Assembly (NCBI RefSeq): GCF_024139115.2 | Contig: NC_085140.1 | Span: forward strand, 296,823,293 to 296,887,292 | Length of the DNA: 64,000 bases | Direction of reading: 5' to 3' | Source of the DNA: Armigeres subalbatus | Taxonomy: Eukaryota > Arthropoda > Insecta > Diptera > Culicidae | In this document: piece by piece, positions 23,930 to 36,048 of the stretch | How the letters are laid out: every line of letters starts with the position of its first letter | Position numbering within the stretch: the stretch's first letter is position 1 | Notes under the pieces: generated by a model | The model's input: the letters and a program-made list of their open reading frames with translations, nothing else | Databases searched by the model: none | Told to the model about the DNA's origin: nothing | Program-made: the position numbers and the translations under genes

Positions 23930-24789
23930 AGTATTCGGAATACTATCAACATAAAAGCAATGTTCTAATAATGAAAAGAATGCAATGAATAGAGATGACA
24001 TTAATATGATAAAGATTATTTTGATTTCAATGTTGAATCATCACATTTTCATTTAATATGATATCCAAATTGGAAACACCTCACAGTTGCGATGCTCTCC
24101 TGCATTATGATACGCGAGTTTACTTTCGAACGATTGATAATTTATAATGTTGCTTCTAATCTATCTATTTTGTGATTGTTGCGCATCTTAGACAAACATT
24201 GGTATATCCCTCGTCATCCTTTCGGAAAAACCGAAGACTGCGTATATAAAGATTCGTTTCTAATGTAGAACAGTTCTAAGGAATATACTTTTCTACACAT
24301 GTTGAATAAAATCTAAATTTTTACCATGCTGACTCGAATATATTATATCAATATTAGAGGAATTTTATTTTCGTATGATAAATAAGTTAAAATGGATAAA
24401 AGTTGAACATTTTATCAAAAATCGCCTGAAAATAGAAGTTTACCCTACAAATAAATCAAATTAGATTTCATCAAATATAAATTGGTTAGTAACAACATAG
24501 GAGAGACCTTCTTTTGGATGCAATCCGTAATTTTTAAAAACAATGTAAAAATTGATGATAGAAAAATAAATATCATTATACTTTGGCTACAGATCTTGCT
24601 CTTTGTAGTCTTGGAAAAAAGTGTTATAATTTTCTGATCATATGATATTTGTTTACACTTGAAAATGACAGAACGATGTTCCCGTTCTCAATTATAACAG
24701 TTTTGGCTCATCAAAAGGGGGTCAACTTTTGGATTGGATTTTGTTCGAAGATCCACTTATGTTATGTGCAATGAGTATAAACGGATACG
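23930..24789. other. Non-coding, nothing recognised
   Basis: AT-rich, with no supported feature. Confidence 0.45.
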
Positions 24790-25380
24790 AAAATTAGGAC
24801 CTATCTGCCTTCGGAAAATCGAGTTTTGTCTGTCCCGCACCTCGTTCGCCCTCGTGCGGTGTTGCAGCAATCTCGCCCATGCTGCATTCTTCTCCTCAAC
24901 TAACTGCTCACATTCGCCGTCATACCAGTCATTTCTCTGATCCGGGAGCACCGTGCCAAGTACAGCGGTTGCGGTTCTTCCAATGGCGGATCGAATATCT
25001 CTCCAGCCATCTTTAAGAGACGCTGCGCCTAGCTGCTCTTCCATTATTGGAAGTGCCACTTGCAGATTCTGCGCGTAATCTTGGGCCGTCTTGTATCCGC
25101 CCAATGTGAGGCCGTGACGTTCGACTTCAACGCGTGTTGTACACCGTCGAGAGTTTTGAGCGCAGGCATACTGCAACGAGGTAGTGGTCGGATTCAATAT
25201 TCGGACTGCGGTAGGTGCGGACGTTCGTTATGCTGGAAAATAATTACTATCGATTAGATCCAGTCTAGCTCTGTAAGGTTCTTTTCCAAAGGGGATTTTG
25301 TGTAAACCGCAAAGAGCTGCAGGCACCAGCTTCCTGTACACCGTTAAGGAAGTTACTGTACATCGTTGACTGTGCTTACG
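24790..25380 (-). pseudogene. RTE-like LINE fragment, endonuclease to RT linker
   Basis: Seen: PYRARLDLIDSNYF near 25265 (endonuclease side). After a stop and shift come AQDYAQNLQVALPIMEEQLGA, TATAVLGTVLPDQRNDWYD and EKNAAWARLLQHRTRANE. Known: this Trp/Asn-rich segment joins the endonuclease and RT in RTE-type elements. Both ends stop abruptly, and no RT core is present here. Confidence 0.62.
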
Positions 25381-25687
25381 ACGAAAAAGGAATTGCAAAA
25401 AAAATATGTTTTTTATTGGCAGTAAAGAACATACATGGAAGCATGTAGTGAAGATTTTTTTTTATAAGGTCTTGGATGAATGAAGCAATGAAGATAAGGA
25501 CCGATGGTTCAGCAAGAGATATTCTCCCGAGGAAGGTAGCTTCATGAGAGAACACTTTCAAAGTGCTTAGTGGAGAATGCTTCCTCGCTCCATATGGCAC
25601 AGTTGGAGAGTGAATAGCTAGTGCATAGAATATTGAACTCTCTTGCCTCACTTATACTCCATTGCACGGTGACGTCATCACATCGTC
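25381..25687. other. Non-coding, nothing recognised
   Basis: No supported feature. Confidence 0.4.
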
Positions 25688-25797
25688 TATCTCTTTTCCA
25701 CCTGTTGAAAATTAGAAATCAGCAGGACCAGTACTTGTCAAATTTGACAGGTAGTGGTCCTGTTGTTTTCTGAATTTTATCAAGTGGTAAAGAGATA
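25688..25797. repeat. 110-bp imperfect hairpin
   Basis: The arms TATCTCTTTTCCAC ... CAGGACCAGTAC pair with GTAGTGGTCCTG ... GTGGTAAAGAGATA around a central palindrome CTTGTCAAATTTGACAGG. It could be a tiny MITE or a small-RNA hairpin. Confidence 0.6.
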
Positions 25798-26124
25798 GCG
25801 AAGAATCGTGCAATGCCTTATACTGAGCTGCGAATTTGTGTTAGAATGAATGTGTAAATGAGAGGTATATAATGCAAGCTCTCTCTTTCTCACATATATG
25901 TTTTTTTTTATTTACACAACACTTACTCGCATCTGAAACACTGCCGATGAACGAAGGAAGCATCCTCATTTCACACTGCCGTACTGAACGATGCTTCCTC
26001 GGCACTACCCGGCTTGTAAAGATGCCACGTTCAAAACTTCTCAATGAATAAAACGAATGCTTTGTATTTGCCTCTTCCCTTGTTCGTGCAACAAGCAGCA
26101 CGTCATCGAGCGTAAATCAATCGG

Positions 26125-26678
26125 TAGGGGAAGAGGCCCCAAAACGCCCAACCAACCCCCCCCCCCTGAGGCAAAACGCCTTTTGTGGTTTCCCTCATAT
26201 TAATCGTCATTAAGATTGTCCGTAACAAAACTAGATCTAAAATTATGTAGGTTAGGCGAAAAAAGTTTCAAAATAGTGTATGGGAAGGCCGGAAAAACCG
26301 AAAATTTCCACATTTTGAAGAAACATCTAACATTTTGGCGAGGCAAAACGCCCTAGTGGAACTAACCTACAATCTACTTGCGTCTCCACGAACTATCCAT
26401 ACCAGAATGCTGATTCGCCGACGCGTGGTGTTTTGTTCCCTAGGAGCTGCCAGCTAAAAGGCGTTTTGCCTCATGAGTTTTCCGGCAATAGAATATAACC
26501 ACTTTTTTTAAAAGTGAATATTATCAATATGATTGTGATTTTTGACAATTTTTGAATGGCATCAACTAGCTATTTTGTTTAACTGATGCATAATGTAAAA
26601 ATACCCATGAATAGCGTTACAAATAAGACAATAAAGCAGTGTTTGCTTAACTAGGGCATATTGCCCCTCCTTCCCCTA
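26125..26678. mobile_element. MITE with TAGGGGAAG...CTTCCCCTA ends, about 554 bp
   Basis: Ends TAGGGGAAGAGGCCCC and GCCCCTCCTTCCCCTA are imperfect inverted repeats. The core AAAACGCC recurs inside in both orientations (near 26140, 26165, 26345 and 26461). Confidence 0.6.
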
Positions 26679-29015
26679 CACAGAAATGCAAACCTCGCTG
26701 TACGCTAAAAACGAAACATTCGTTCGTTTTTAACGAATTTATCAAGGCCTGTTATTTCGGTAATATTTGAACTTCGCGCCCTTCCATTTGTATGAGTTTC
26801 TCTGGAATAGGTATTTTTTTTTCATTTGGATCAAAGGTAACCTTCTTCTTCTTCCTCAGCCGAACTATTCAGATATTGTACGAAGCTTGAATCATTTAGT
26901 GCGAAATATGAATTTAAAGCCAGTTTCTGTCTAAGGCTTGAATCAAACAAAAGCCGCACATTTTTTTGAAATGCACACATTCAACGGCACAACAATTCAG
27001 CTATATTGAACTCGTAGTTTAAGGATGTGTGCTATACATTATGATTGCAATAATGGTGATGATGATGAACAAAACATAACAAAAATGCGTAATTACAAAC
27101 AGATTATATCAAGCTCTCTTCGTCGACTTCAACTCTTTTGAATAAAAAGCAGCAGATTTCTTTTTGTGATAAACTGCAAATTATTTCCCTGCTTGTCACT
27201 TTTATTCAATAGAGGGGAGGAGCTTGATACATCAGATCAGAGTGTAGAAGAATCGAAAAATTTTGGTGTAGTCCATTTTTCTTCATTTGTCAGTTCACTT
27301 CCGACGCATTCATAATCGGCTCTGGACAGTCAATATTCAGTTGAATATTAGTCATTGATTATTTATGCACATTTTACAAATTGATAAATTATCAGAAATC
27401 TGAACAAATTTCAAATGAGTAAAGTGATTTATCACACAGGACTGAATCCGATTTTCATTCGCGAGACACTTGCAACGGTAAATATCAACATAAACAATGC
27501 TAATTATGTTTTTTTCTGAACATAGTAAACACACTCAGTGACAGTCGAATGAATGAGTTCGTGGAGTAGTCGTCTGACTATGTCATTCTATGTTTTGAAT
27601 ATTCATGCGATGGATGTCAAAATTCGGGCCGAAATTACTTCATGAAGATGAATATTTCAAGATCTGCATCAGATACTACTGAAGTGCCAAAAGATCGAAT
27701 TTGTACTGTACTTTAAATGCCTATTTAAGGCTCAAGACTCCATCACAATGTTTTGAAAATAATGACTGTATCGCTTGTTTGTAATAGTGAGGCAATTGGT
27801 ACGGAAAAATGCAGATAAATTTTGTTTACAACTGGGGTGGGTGGAAATGGGGTGTATAAAATATGCCAGCTGATGCATAATGTTGCCAGACTTGACGAAA
27901 TGTTTATTCTATATCATAACACATGTTTACGGTGTATCAAATATATGGGTATTTATCGGTTTATTTTTTTTATTCACCACTTGGAATTTAACAGAAGCTT
28001 ACATAACATGTTTAAATATTTATTTCTGGTATATTTAGTTCAATCCGACAAACAGCAATGATTTTTTCCAATAAACAAATCTGGCAACGGAGAAGAGATG
28101 AATATTTTCTTTTGTATGCACACCTTTGTTTGCGTGTTGGCTGGCGTATACGTTGTATTGTTCGGATTGAATGAAGTTGCATCGCGTAGATTTTGAACTC
28201 ACCATTTCACTTATTGCGCTAGTGAATTTGAGTCTTCCGCATTTTATTGCATTCACAATACGGTCGTCAAATCTGTCTCTCACTTCGATTTTTGGGAAGC
28301 AGTTTTCGACAGTTTTTGGACGCGAAGTGAATTAATTGGTAGTCAATATTGAAGAAAAATGTGAAACTCAGTTAGTGAATATGTTTTAGGAGTGATTAAA
28401 TCAAGGAAACGGTGGGAAAAGATCAAGTGAAAAATCATGTACGTGTGTATGTGTTTGCTCCGAACGTTCGGAGTTAGTATGCGTTCGATAAAAATACGAA
28501 TGCCGGCTCAGGAAAAAAGGCAGTTTTCAGAGTTTTTACAGCAATTCCGCAGTAATTGTTAATTTAGATAAGTGAAAAATTAATATGAAAATGTAATGAA
28601 TATGGAATGATGGAGAGAAGTCGGCAAATAGCCCCAAAATATTGAATTTAGTTCAAAACTTTATTAGTATTAGTGCGGATTCGAATAAAATCATCGTCAT
28701 TATCGAATTGATTACGGTTTATAGAGCCTTAAACCACGTACATACTTTAAGAGGCTATAGGTACGTGAACAACCTCTACATGATGCAGACAACATGTTTC
28801 GGAAAATATCAAAAACAAGCGACAAAGAGGATTGAAAAAAAAAGTACTTTTTCATACCTGTTGATAAGACAATCACCCGCAAAGCTAAAAACATTAATTT
28901 GCAAATTTTAAAAACATCATATAATGCTTCAAAATATAGAATGACATGGTCACTTTCTATTTTATTAGCCTAGTCATCCCGTAAATGATTACTGAGTAAA
29001 CAAAATAGCCTCTAT
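26679..29015. other. Non-coding; one weak hairpin
   Basis: At 27107-27228, TATCAAGCTC and GCTTGATA with inner TTGAATAAAA/TTTTATTCAA form a weak inverted pair. Around 28300-28450 the base composition resembles an untranslated first exon, but there is no coding start to support it. Confidence 0.35.
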
Positions 29016-29618
29016 TAGGGTAACCAACTTGATTTGGACCCCTACACATTTTGGACCCTTCTGGCGACATTCTTTTGATCTCTGAACCAAAATCAATGCC
29101 GCTGCTAATTCCCCCATTGGCTTCAGGAAAATAATATTGTTCAGCAGCTGTTTCCCGTGCGAAAATAGAGATGAAATTGAGATGAAATTTCGAGGAAATT
29201 AGTTTGTTTAAGAAGGCGAGCGTTACGCTTAAAAGTAAACATCACTTAAAATCTCAGAACGCACACAATAAGTTTTTGGATGGGATGCATGCCAATCGAA
29301 AGATAAGGCTTTGCTTCGGCTCAATTGACCAGAGTGAATTGAAAATTCGACTTTGAAGAGACTTAATTGGGTTCCAAAATGTGTACATTTGGGGGTCTAA
29401 AATATGTTGCACTGTCCAAAACTAAGAATATTTTCATTTCAGAAAGTTACTATTCTCAGCGATTCATCAACACTTGATGCCAAATTTCAATTTCATAAAT
29501 GAGACTTCCATTAATGAAATGGTGTGATCTCCGTATATATCAAACGTGCCGTTTGATACATATAAGCAGATATCGATAAGCACTTCCTCTAGGGGTCTAA
29601 AATGGAACATTTACCCTA
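29016..29618. mobile_element. MITE with TAGGGTAA...TTACCCTA ends, about 603 bp
   Basis: Left TAGGGTAACCAACTTG ... TTGGACCCC and right GGGGTCTAAAATGG ... TTACCCTA are inverted; TA is the boundary dinucleotide. Confidence 0.6.
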
Positions 29619-29929
29619 TAATGACGATTGTTGTTTATTATGCTTTAAGAACATACATGTATTCCCGTTCACATTCAAATGCGTTTCCGAACGAAAATTG
29701 ACGAGGCTTTTCCTTAACGTCCTTAACCTTAACGTCCGCAAACAAGAAACGTGCGCATATGTAACGTTGAAAATCTACATCGCTTGCTCCAGGTGAATCA
29801 AATTAAGCGAACGCATTGAATAGTTATGGATTCATTGCAGGCAGTTCATTTTGTGATTCTTCAAATGTGTATTTGTATTTTATTACCAAAACAACTACTA
29901 ACTTTGAAGAACATCAAATGTAGCTGTGT

Positions 29930-30329
29930 TTGCCAGTGGGTGAAGTTCAACACGGGTATGACTCGGTTTTATTTACTCGAAACCCCCAGATGTTGTGGGA
30001 AACAATCCATCAAGCGAAATGTGCATCAAAATATTTGTCTGGGATTACAGGCGAGCTCGCTTCTGAAGAGGGGCATTACTACGGGGTTACCTTTGGAATG
30101 ACCCTTCAGACAATGTTTAGCTTCGCGAAGATTTACTTTTACCTCTTATCATTGTTTCCATGATTTCGCATCGAATCTTGGCGCTTTCGTCAGTCAATCG
30201 AGCATCCGCTCCGGTTAGCATCTGATAACGGCATCCAACGCTGATAAGAATTGCGCGTTCGCATCCCACTTTCGGTAACATAAACTCATATTTTGATTGG
30301 AACGTGAGCTCCAACGTGTCGTGAGTCAA
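29930..30329. other. Two coding-like open stretches on opposite strands, unidentified
   Basis: On the + strand 29930-30163 reads a 77-codon frame with balanced composition (SGITGELASEEGHYYGVTFG). On the minus strand 30117-30329 a 70-codon frame contains GADARLTDESAKIRCEIMET. Neither matches a family I recognise, and no splice sites were fixed. They may be remnants of one inverted or rearranged gene, or chance frames. Confidence 0.25.
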
Positions 30330-31015
30330 AGTTTAAGTGATGCACATCTACATCGCACATGTTTCACTAAATTAATTCAATTGGACCCACAAACGTGATT
30401 GTGTCAATCATACCCACGGGACATTAAGCAGACACGCCTGAATCTGTCGATGGATGACTTCAACTCTTCAATTGATCTATTCTTAGTCGCTACACTAAAA
30501 GATCGTTCGATCCGAAAAATATCAGAACCAACTAACGTAACGACGGAACGAATTTAGAACCGACAACGCCCCAGACAAATGCGGATGGCCGGCCACGTTT
30601 CGGTATCACTAACGATCAGTTATTGAAATCAACGCAGTTGGTTCGTTGACCGACATATTCTATACTGACTGCGCAAGAGCTTCGGTAGAATGATGCCGCA
30701 TTTTTTCGTTACCACGTTGTACTGCCGCACGACGACACGCCGACAATTTGAATATTGAAATCTTACGATTTGATTCATAAACTAATTCAATTTGGGAAGT
30801 AGCGAACACATGGTAATTTTTGAGAATTGGAAAGCATTCGTAATGGAGGCTGGCAGTGGTGAAATACATAGTGAATCAGTGCAAAGTTTAAGTCACAATA
30901 CGTTAGGCAGCAAGCGACGGTGTGGTTTGACCACAGCTGGCAGTGAAAGATAATTCTAATAAAATGATTGCTAAAAAATCTGCGTGTCTGGAGCATCCAC
31001 TATAGTTTTGAGTGG
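30330..31015. other. Non-coding, nothing recognised
   Basis: No supported feature. Confidence 0.4.
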
Positions 31016-31260
31016 TCTTCCTCTTCTCCAATGGCTCTACATTCCAACTTGCCTGCTGTTCAGCTGAGGGTTCTATTAGAATTTCCACAGTTATTAATTG
31101 AAGCCGATTCTTTACCTGCCATTGGTCCATTAAAATATATTTTGTATGAGTAGGCATAATGGATACACTGCCCAGAGAGTCGAAAATGTTTTCTAAAAAA
31201 CATTCTGAACCGGATCAAGAATCGAACTCATTATTTCTGGATTGGTAAGCCTACGCCTTT
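31016..31260 (-). mobile_element. tRNA-derived SINE, second family
   Basis: Minus-strand B-box-like GAGTTCGATTCTTG near 31215, body piece GTGTATCCATTATGCC, tail TTGGAATGTAGAGCCATTGG then GAGAAGAGGAAG. The same tail is at 39940. Confidence 0.7.
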
Positions 31261-31442
31261 TACTCGCTATTTTGACTAAAAACTCCATTTTCATATTCAC
31301 TGTTGTCGCCTTTTACGTGGTTAGCTTCGGCTTGTGTCTGATTTCTGAATTTAACGGAGCTTTGAGTTGATCCCACTAAAAAATATAAACATCGAATAAA
31401 AATGAGGTAGTTTTAAAAAGTTGTGGAAATTGATTATTATTT

Positions 31443-31990
31443 ATTTATTTATTCAGACTAAGGCCGAAGTGGCCTGCGCGGTACATAAGAGTCTTCTCCA
31501 TTCTGCTTGATCCATGGCTACACGTCGCCAACCACGCAGTATACGGAGGGTCCGCAAGTCATCTTGCACCTGATCGATCCACCTTGCTCGCTGCGCACCT
31601 CGCCTTCTTGTGCCCGTCGGATCATTGTCGAGAACCATTTTCATCGGATTACTGTCAGACATTATGGGTACGTTCCCTGTCCACCGCAGTCTTCCGAGCT
31701 CCGCTGTGGGAACGATGGATGGTTCTCCCAAAAGGTGATGCAACTCGTGGTTCATTCGCCTCCTCCATGTACCGTCAGCCATCTGCACCTCACCAAACAG
31801 ATGGTACGCAGCACATTGCTTTCGAAAGCTCCAAGTGCTCGTTGGTCCTCCACGAGCATCGTCCAGGACTCGTGTCCGTAGCGAACTACCGATCTAATAA
31901 GCGTTTTGCAGATAGTCAGTTTGGGACGGCGGCGAACTCTATTCGATGGGAGAGCGTCTGCGAAAATTTCAGGAACTTAGAACGTCGTAT
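31443..31990 (-). pseudogene. RTE-like LINE 3' fragment
   Basis: Seen: CKTLIRSVVRYGHESW near 31885, then after a frameshift MADGTWRRRMNHELHHLLGE, KMVLDNDPTGTRRRGAQRAR and WIDQVQDDLRTLRILRGWRR, ending with the stop at 31453. This is the tail beyond the RT palm and shows no RNase H. The 3' end (CACTTCGGCCTTAGTCTG, then AATAAATAAATAA) matches the copy at 3553. Confidence 0.78.
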
Positions 31991-32026
31991 TCGATAATTT
32001 CTAAACCATAAACCATACACATAAAG

Positions 32027-32231
32027 CCTGTCCACGTTAAATTTCGGACACCCATCATATAAAGCCATTTTTAAAAAATTTCACAAACCATTGAAAAGAT
32101 CGATTTACATGACAGCGGATTCTTCCTGATGTATGTGATGCTTTCAGCATATTTTAAATACGCCCAAATTGAAAAAATGACGACAAATCAATTGGAAATT
32201 ACCGACGTGTCCGAAATTTAACGTGGACAGG
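32027..32231. mobile_element. MITE with 25-bp inverted ends, 205 bp
   Basis: CCTGTCCACGTTAAATTTCG at the left and its exact inverse at the right end; the match covers about 25 bases. Confidence 0.78.
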
Positions 32232-32308
32232 TTTTAATAGTCAGGAACCTGATTGGTAATAAAGAGTCACTATCGAACGTGGTTGACCTGCTAAAAAAAT
32301 GGATTTGA

Positions 32309-32520
32309 TTTTGTATTGAAGCCAATTGATTTAGTAAACAAACTGGTCTGAGCTCCAGGCTGACTTGGAAAACTTAGAACACATGGTTTGAACATATCTA
32401 AATCGTAAACCAAGCACATGACTAGGCAGGGCCTGTATGGACACCATGGGTTGCTATTGGCTTTGTATCGAGCCCAGTTCTCTTGGTAGACCAATTCGTC
32501 TGAACTCCAGAATGATTTAG
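32309..32520. repeat. Diverged direct repeat about 152 bp apart
   Basis: TTTGTATTGAAGCC ... GGTCTGAGCTCCAG (32310) and TTTGTATCGAGCCC ... CGTCTGAACTCCAG (32463) are related blocks in direct orientation. Confidence 0.5.
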
Positions 32521-32529
32521 AACTTGTGG

Positions 32530-32606
32530 GCTACATTGCCGTGTGGTTAGCGACGTCAGTCGTCTAGACGCATATGCGTGGGTTTGACTCCCGCCCTGGT
32601 GAGAAG
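32530..32606 (+). mobile_element. tRNA-like SINE head
   Basis: GTGTGGTTAGCGACG resembles a pol III A box. GGTTTGACTCCCGCCC is one base from a B-box core at the right spacing. The 3' body beyond about 32700 is not defined. Confidence 0.45.
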
Positions 32607-33679
32607 AAAACTTTTTGCAAAGCGCAAAGTTCTCCACTGCACTATGATCCAGGATACAAATTTACGCGGAAAGATGCGTTTTACGCCAAAACTATATTTT
32701 TTGAAAAAAAAAAAGTGTTGTTCTAGCTACCTTCTGAATACTGGGTTCGCCGTAGAGCTGGGCGAGCTCGTGGTTCGTTCTTCACAGCCACACACCGTCT
32801 TCTTGCACACCGCCAAAGATGGTCCTAAGCACCCGTTTCTCGAATACTCCGAGTGCAGTCCACCTCGAGCTCTGTCCATGTTTCATGTCCGCAGGACTAA
32901 CGGTCTTATCAGCGTCTTATACATAGCACATTTGGTGCGTTGGCGAATCTTTTTTGACCGCAATTTCTGCTGGAGCCCGTAGTAGGCCCGACTTCCACAG
33001 ATGATGCGCCTTCGTATTTCGCGACTAACATTGTTATCAGCCGTTAGAAAGGATCCAAGGTAGACGAATTCCTCGACCACTTCGAAGGTATCCCCGTATA
33101 TCGTGACACTGCTTCCCAGGCAGGCCCTGTCGCGCTCGGTTTCACCCACAAACATGTACTTTGTCTTCGACGCATTCACCACCAGTCCAACTTTTGTTGC
33201 TTCATGTTTCAGGCGGGTGTACAGTTCTGCCACCTTTGCAAATGTTCGGCCGACAATGTCCATATCATCCGCGAAACAAATGAATTGACTGGATCTGTTG
33301 AAAATCGTACCCCGGCTGTTACACCCGGCTCTCCGCATTACACCTTCTAGCACAATGTTGAACAACAGGCACGAGAGTTCATCACCTTGTCTTAGTCCCC
33401 GGCGCGATTCGAACGAACTGGAGTGTTCGCCCGAAATCTTCACACAGTTTTGCATACCATCCACCGTTGCTTTGATCAGTCTGGTAAGCTTCCCAGGGAG
33501 GCTGTTCTCGTCCATAATTTTGCATAGCTCTACGCGATCTACACTGCCGTATGCCGCCTTGAAATCAATTAACAGATGGTGCGTTGGGACCTGGTATTCA
33601 CGGCATTTTTGGAGGATTTTCCGTACAGTAAAGATCTGGTCCGTTGTCGAGCGGCCGTTAACGAAGTCGGCTTGATATC

Positions 33680-33895
33680 TGTGAGGGTGAGATATATTAG
33701 GAGTTGAGCAGTCCGCTTTTAGAGTGCATTGATGACAGATATACAAATATCGTATAACGGTTTGGTTGCCGACACCAACTAGCAAAATAGCAAGCCATGA
33801 CTTTGCCTCTTCCCTCGTGGGACAACCAACGGAGTCGCACGCGCAATTAGACAGCACACCCCGTGATAGCTCGTTCGGCAGAACAAAGCCGCACA
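33680..33895 (+). repeat. Left LTR (216 bp)
   Basis: Begins TGTGAGGGTGAG and ends GCCGCACA. It differs from the right LTR at about 8 positions and by no indel. Confidence 0.92.
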
Positions 33896-33939
33896 TTTGG
33901 CGATCCGGCCAGGTTGTTCCTGGTTGGAAATAATTGATT

Positions 33940-34960
33940 GATAAATTTGCTCATCGGTTTCGACTTGTAGTGTCGAAGACGCTCTGGAAGAGCGTCGGAT
34001 TAAATGATTTGCACATCGGTTTAGACTTGTGATGTTGAAAACGCTCTGGAAGAGCGTCGGATTGAATGATTTGCACATCGGTTTCAACTTGTGATGTCGA
34101 AGACGCTATGGAAGAGCGTCGGATTGATAAATTTGCTCATCAGTTTCGACTTGTAGTGTCGAAGACGCTCTGGAAGAGCGTCGGATTAAATGATTTACAC
34201 ATCGGTTTCGACTTGTAATGTCGAAGACGCTCTGGAAGAGCGTCGGATTGGTACATTTGCTCATCGGTTTCGACTTGTGATGTCTAAGTCGCCCTGGAAG
34301 AGTGTCGAATTGAATAATTTGCACATCGGTTTCGACTTGTTATGTCGAAGACGCTCTGTAAAAGCGTCGGATTGAATGATTTGTCTATCGGATTCGACTT
34401 GTGATATCGTAGACGCTGCGGGAAGCGTCGGAATGAATGATTTGCTCATCAGTTTGAACTTGTAGTGTCGAAGACGCTCTCTGGAAGAGCATCTAAGGGG
34501 CCATCCACAAAGTACGTCACGCTCCCAGGGGGGAGGTTTAATACAAAAAGTGTGACAATGGGGGGAGGGGGGGTTGAAAATCGCCAAATTTTGCGTGACG
34601 TACTTTATGGATCTTCCCTTAATAAGATGATTTGCACATCGGTTTCGACTTCTGATATCGAAGACGCTGGATTGACAAATGTGTTGTTTCTCCAGGAAGA
34701 ACGCCAGCATAAATTATTTGTTTTCTCATCGGTTTCGACATGTGATGTCGAATGGATTGAATGTTTTGGCTTGTGACGTCGCAGACGCTCTGGAAAAACG
34801 CCGAAAAAAAATATCGAAGGTGCCAGATTGAATGATTTGTTGTTCTTATCGGTTTCGACTAAAAATGATTTTTTTTTTCGGAATAAATTATTTGTTTTCC
34901 CATCGGTTTTCTGCTTGTGTTGTCGAAGGTGCTCTGGAAGTGTATCGGATTGTTGCAGCT
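33940..34960 (+). repeat. Tandem array, 62-63-bp unit, about 10 clear copies plus decayed ones
   Basis: Units read ATTTGCACATCGGTTTCGAC, then a TTGTGATGTCGAAGACGCTC block, then TGGAAGAGCGTCGGATTGAA. Copies are regular from 33940 to about 34490 and become irregular after the nested MITE. Each unit contains two small inverted repeats (TTCGAC/GTCGAA and GACGCTC/GAGCGTC). Confidence 0.9.
34495..34620. mobile_element. MITE inside the satellite array, about 126 bp
   Basis: AAGGGGCCATCCACAAAGTA and TACTTTATGGATCTTCCCTT are inverted ends; both sides share AGTACGTCACGC. TA/TAA flanks. It splits one satellite unit, so it is younger than the array. Confidence 0.78.
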
Positions 34961-36048
34961 TTTGATGGTGAAGGTTGTGTAAAAGAGGGGCTGATTTTTC
35001 GCGTCAAACGTTAATGCGGATCAGCAGAACACAACTATTCAAATTCGAAATTCGTAGGTGTTGTGTGAGAGTACCGGACTTATTGGCTTGAGCTTGAAGG
35101 GCATAGTATGTTTGGCGAACCACCGATATCGTTTTGATTTTCCTATTGGAAGGCCATCAAATTGTATTGGATATGGACTGCCGGATCGAATTATATTGGT
35201 TTCGGGTTGCAATTCTGGAAATATTTGCACATAAAAAAATAGAAGGAATACAGCTGGAGGATCATGAATCTGAAATAGTTGACATTTTCAGAATGTTAAA
35301 AAAAGGCTGGATCAATGTGATTAGTAAATATGTATTTGCGTATTTGTATGTGGACTTTGAATTGAAATATTGAACTTGGATTGTTTTTGGTATTGGTTTT
35401 CAATGAAACATTTGGTTTTTGATAATGGGTGAGGTAACATGATTATTAGATTTGAAAATTGGAATTGGCTTGGTTGCAAATATTTAATATTATTTTAGAA
35501 TCAACTTTTGGTTATAAGATTGGTTAGGTTAGGTTAGAGATTGTATTTGAAAGATGGAGTTGGATTAGAATATTAGTTGTGAAAATTAGATAACCATGCA
35601 ATGGCAGGCATAAAAAAAACTTTCAAATAATTACTGTGGAAATGCTAAAGAACACATAAATAGTAAACCGAGAACTAGTTGTAATGCAGAGCCATGGAAG
35701 ATGAGGAGAATGAGAAAAAAACTTGATCATTTTATATGAATGTTTGATTTTAGTATTCCATTATAAAAACGTTCCAATGTTGGTCTGGGAATAAAACTTT
35801 GTTCATGGAAAAGGAATATTGGATTTGCTTTTCAGGTTCATACATTGGGTTTTAGTATCAGATTGGAAAATTATATTAAAATATTTGAATTCCAATTTGA
35901 ATTAGGATGATTTTGAATATAGGAATTGAGTACGAATATTGGATACTGGATTGTAAAATTAGAAAAAAAAAATGCGATGAAATAGTTGTTTATGAAAATC
36001 CTAAGTCAATGTTTTTTTTTCTCTTTTTTAGTGAGAGAAGAAGGGGAA

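Noticed and set aside
28300..28450. Possible untranslated first exon
   Set aside because: The composition is suggestive, but there is no TATA, coding start or paired splice site that could be supported.
33940..34490. CRISPR-like array
   Set aside because: Units of 62-63 bp are contiguous without unique spacers and sit between LTRs in an animal genome.
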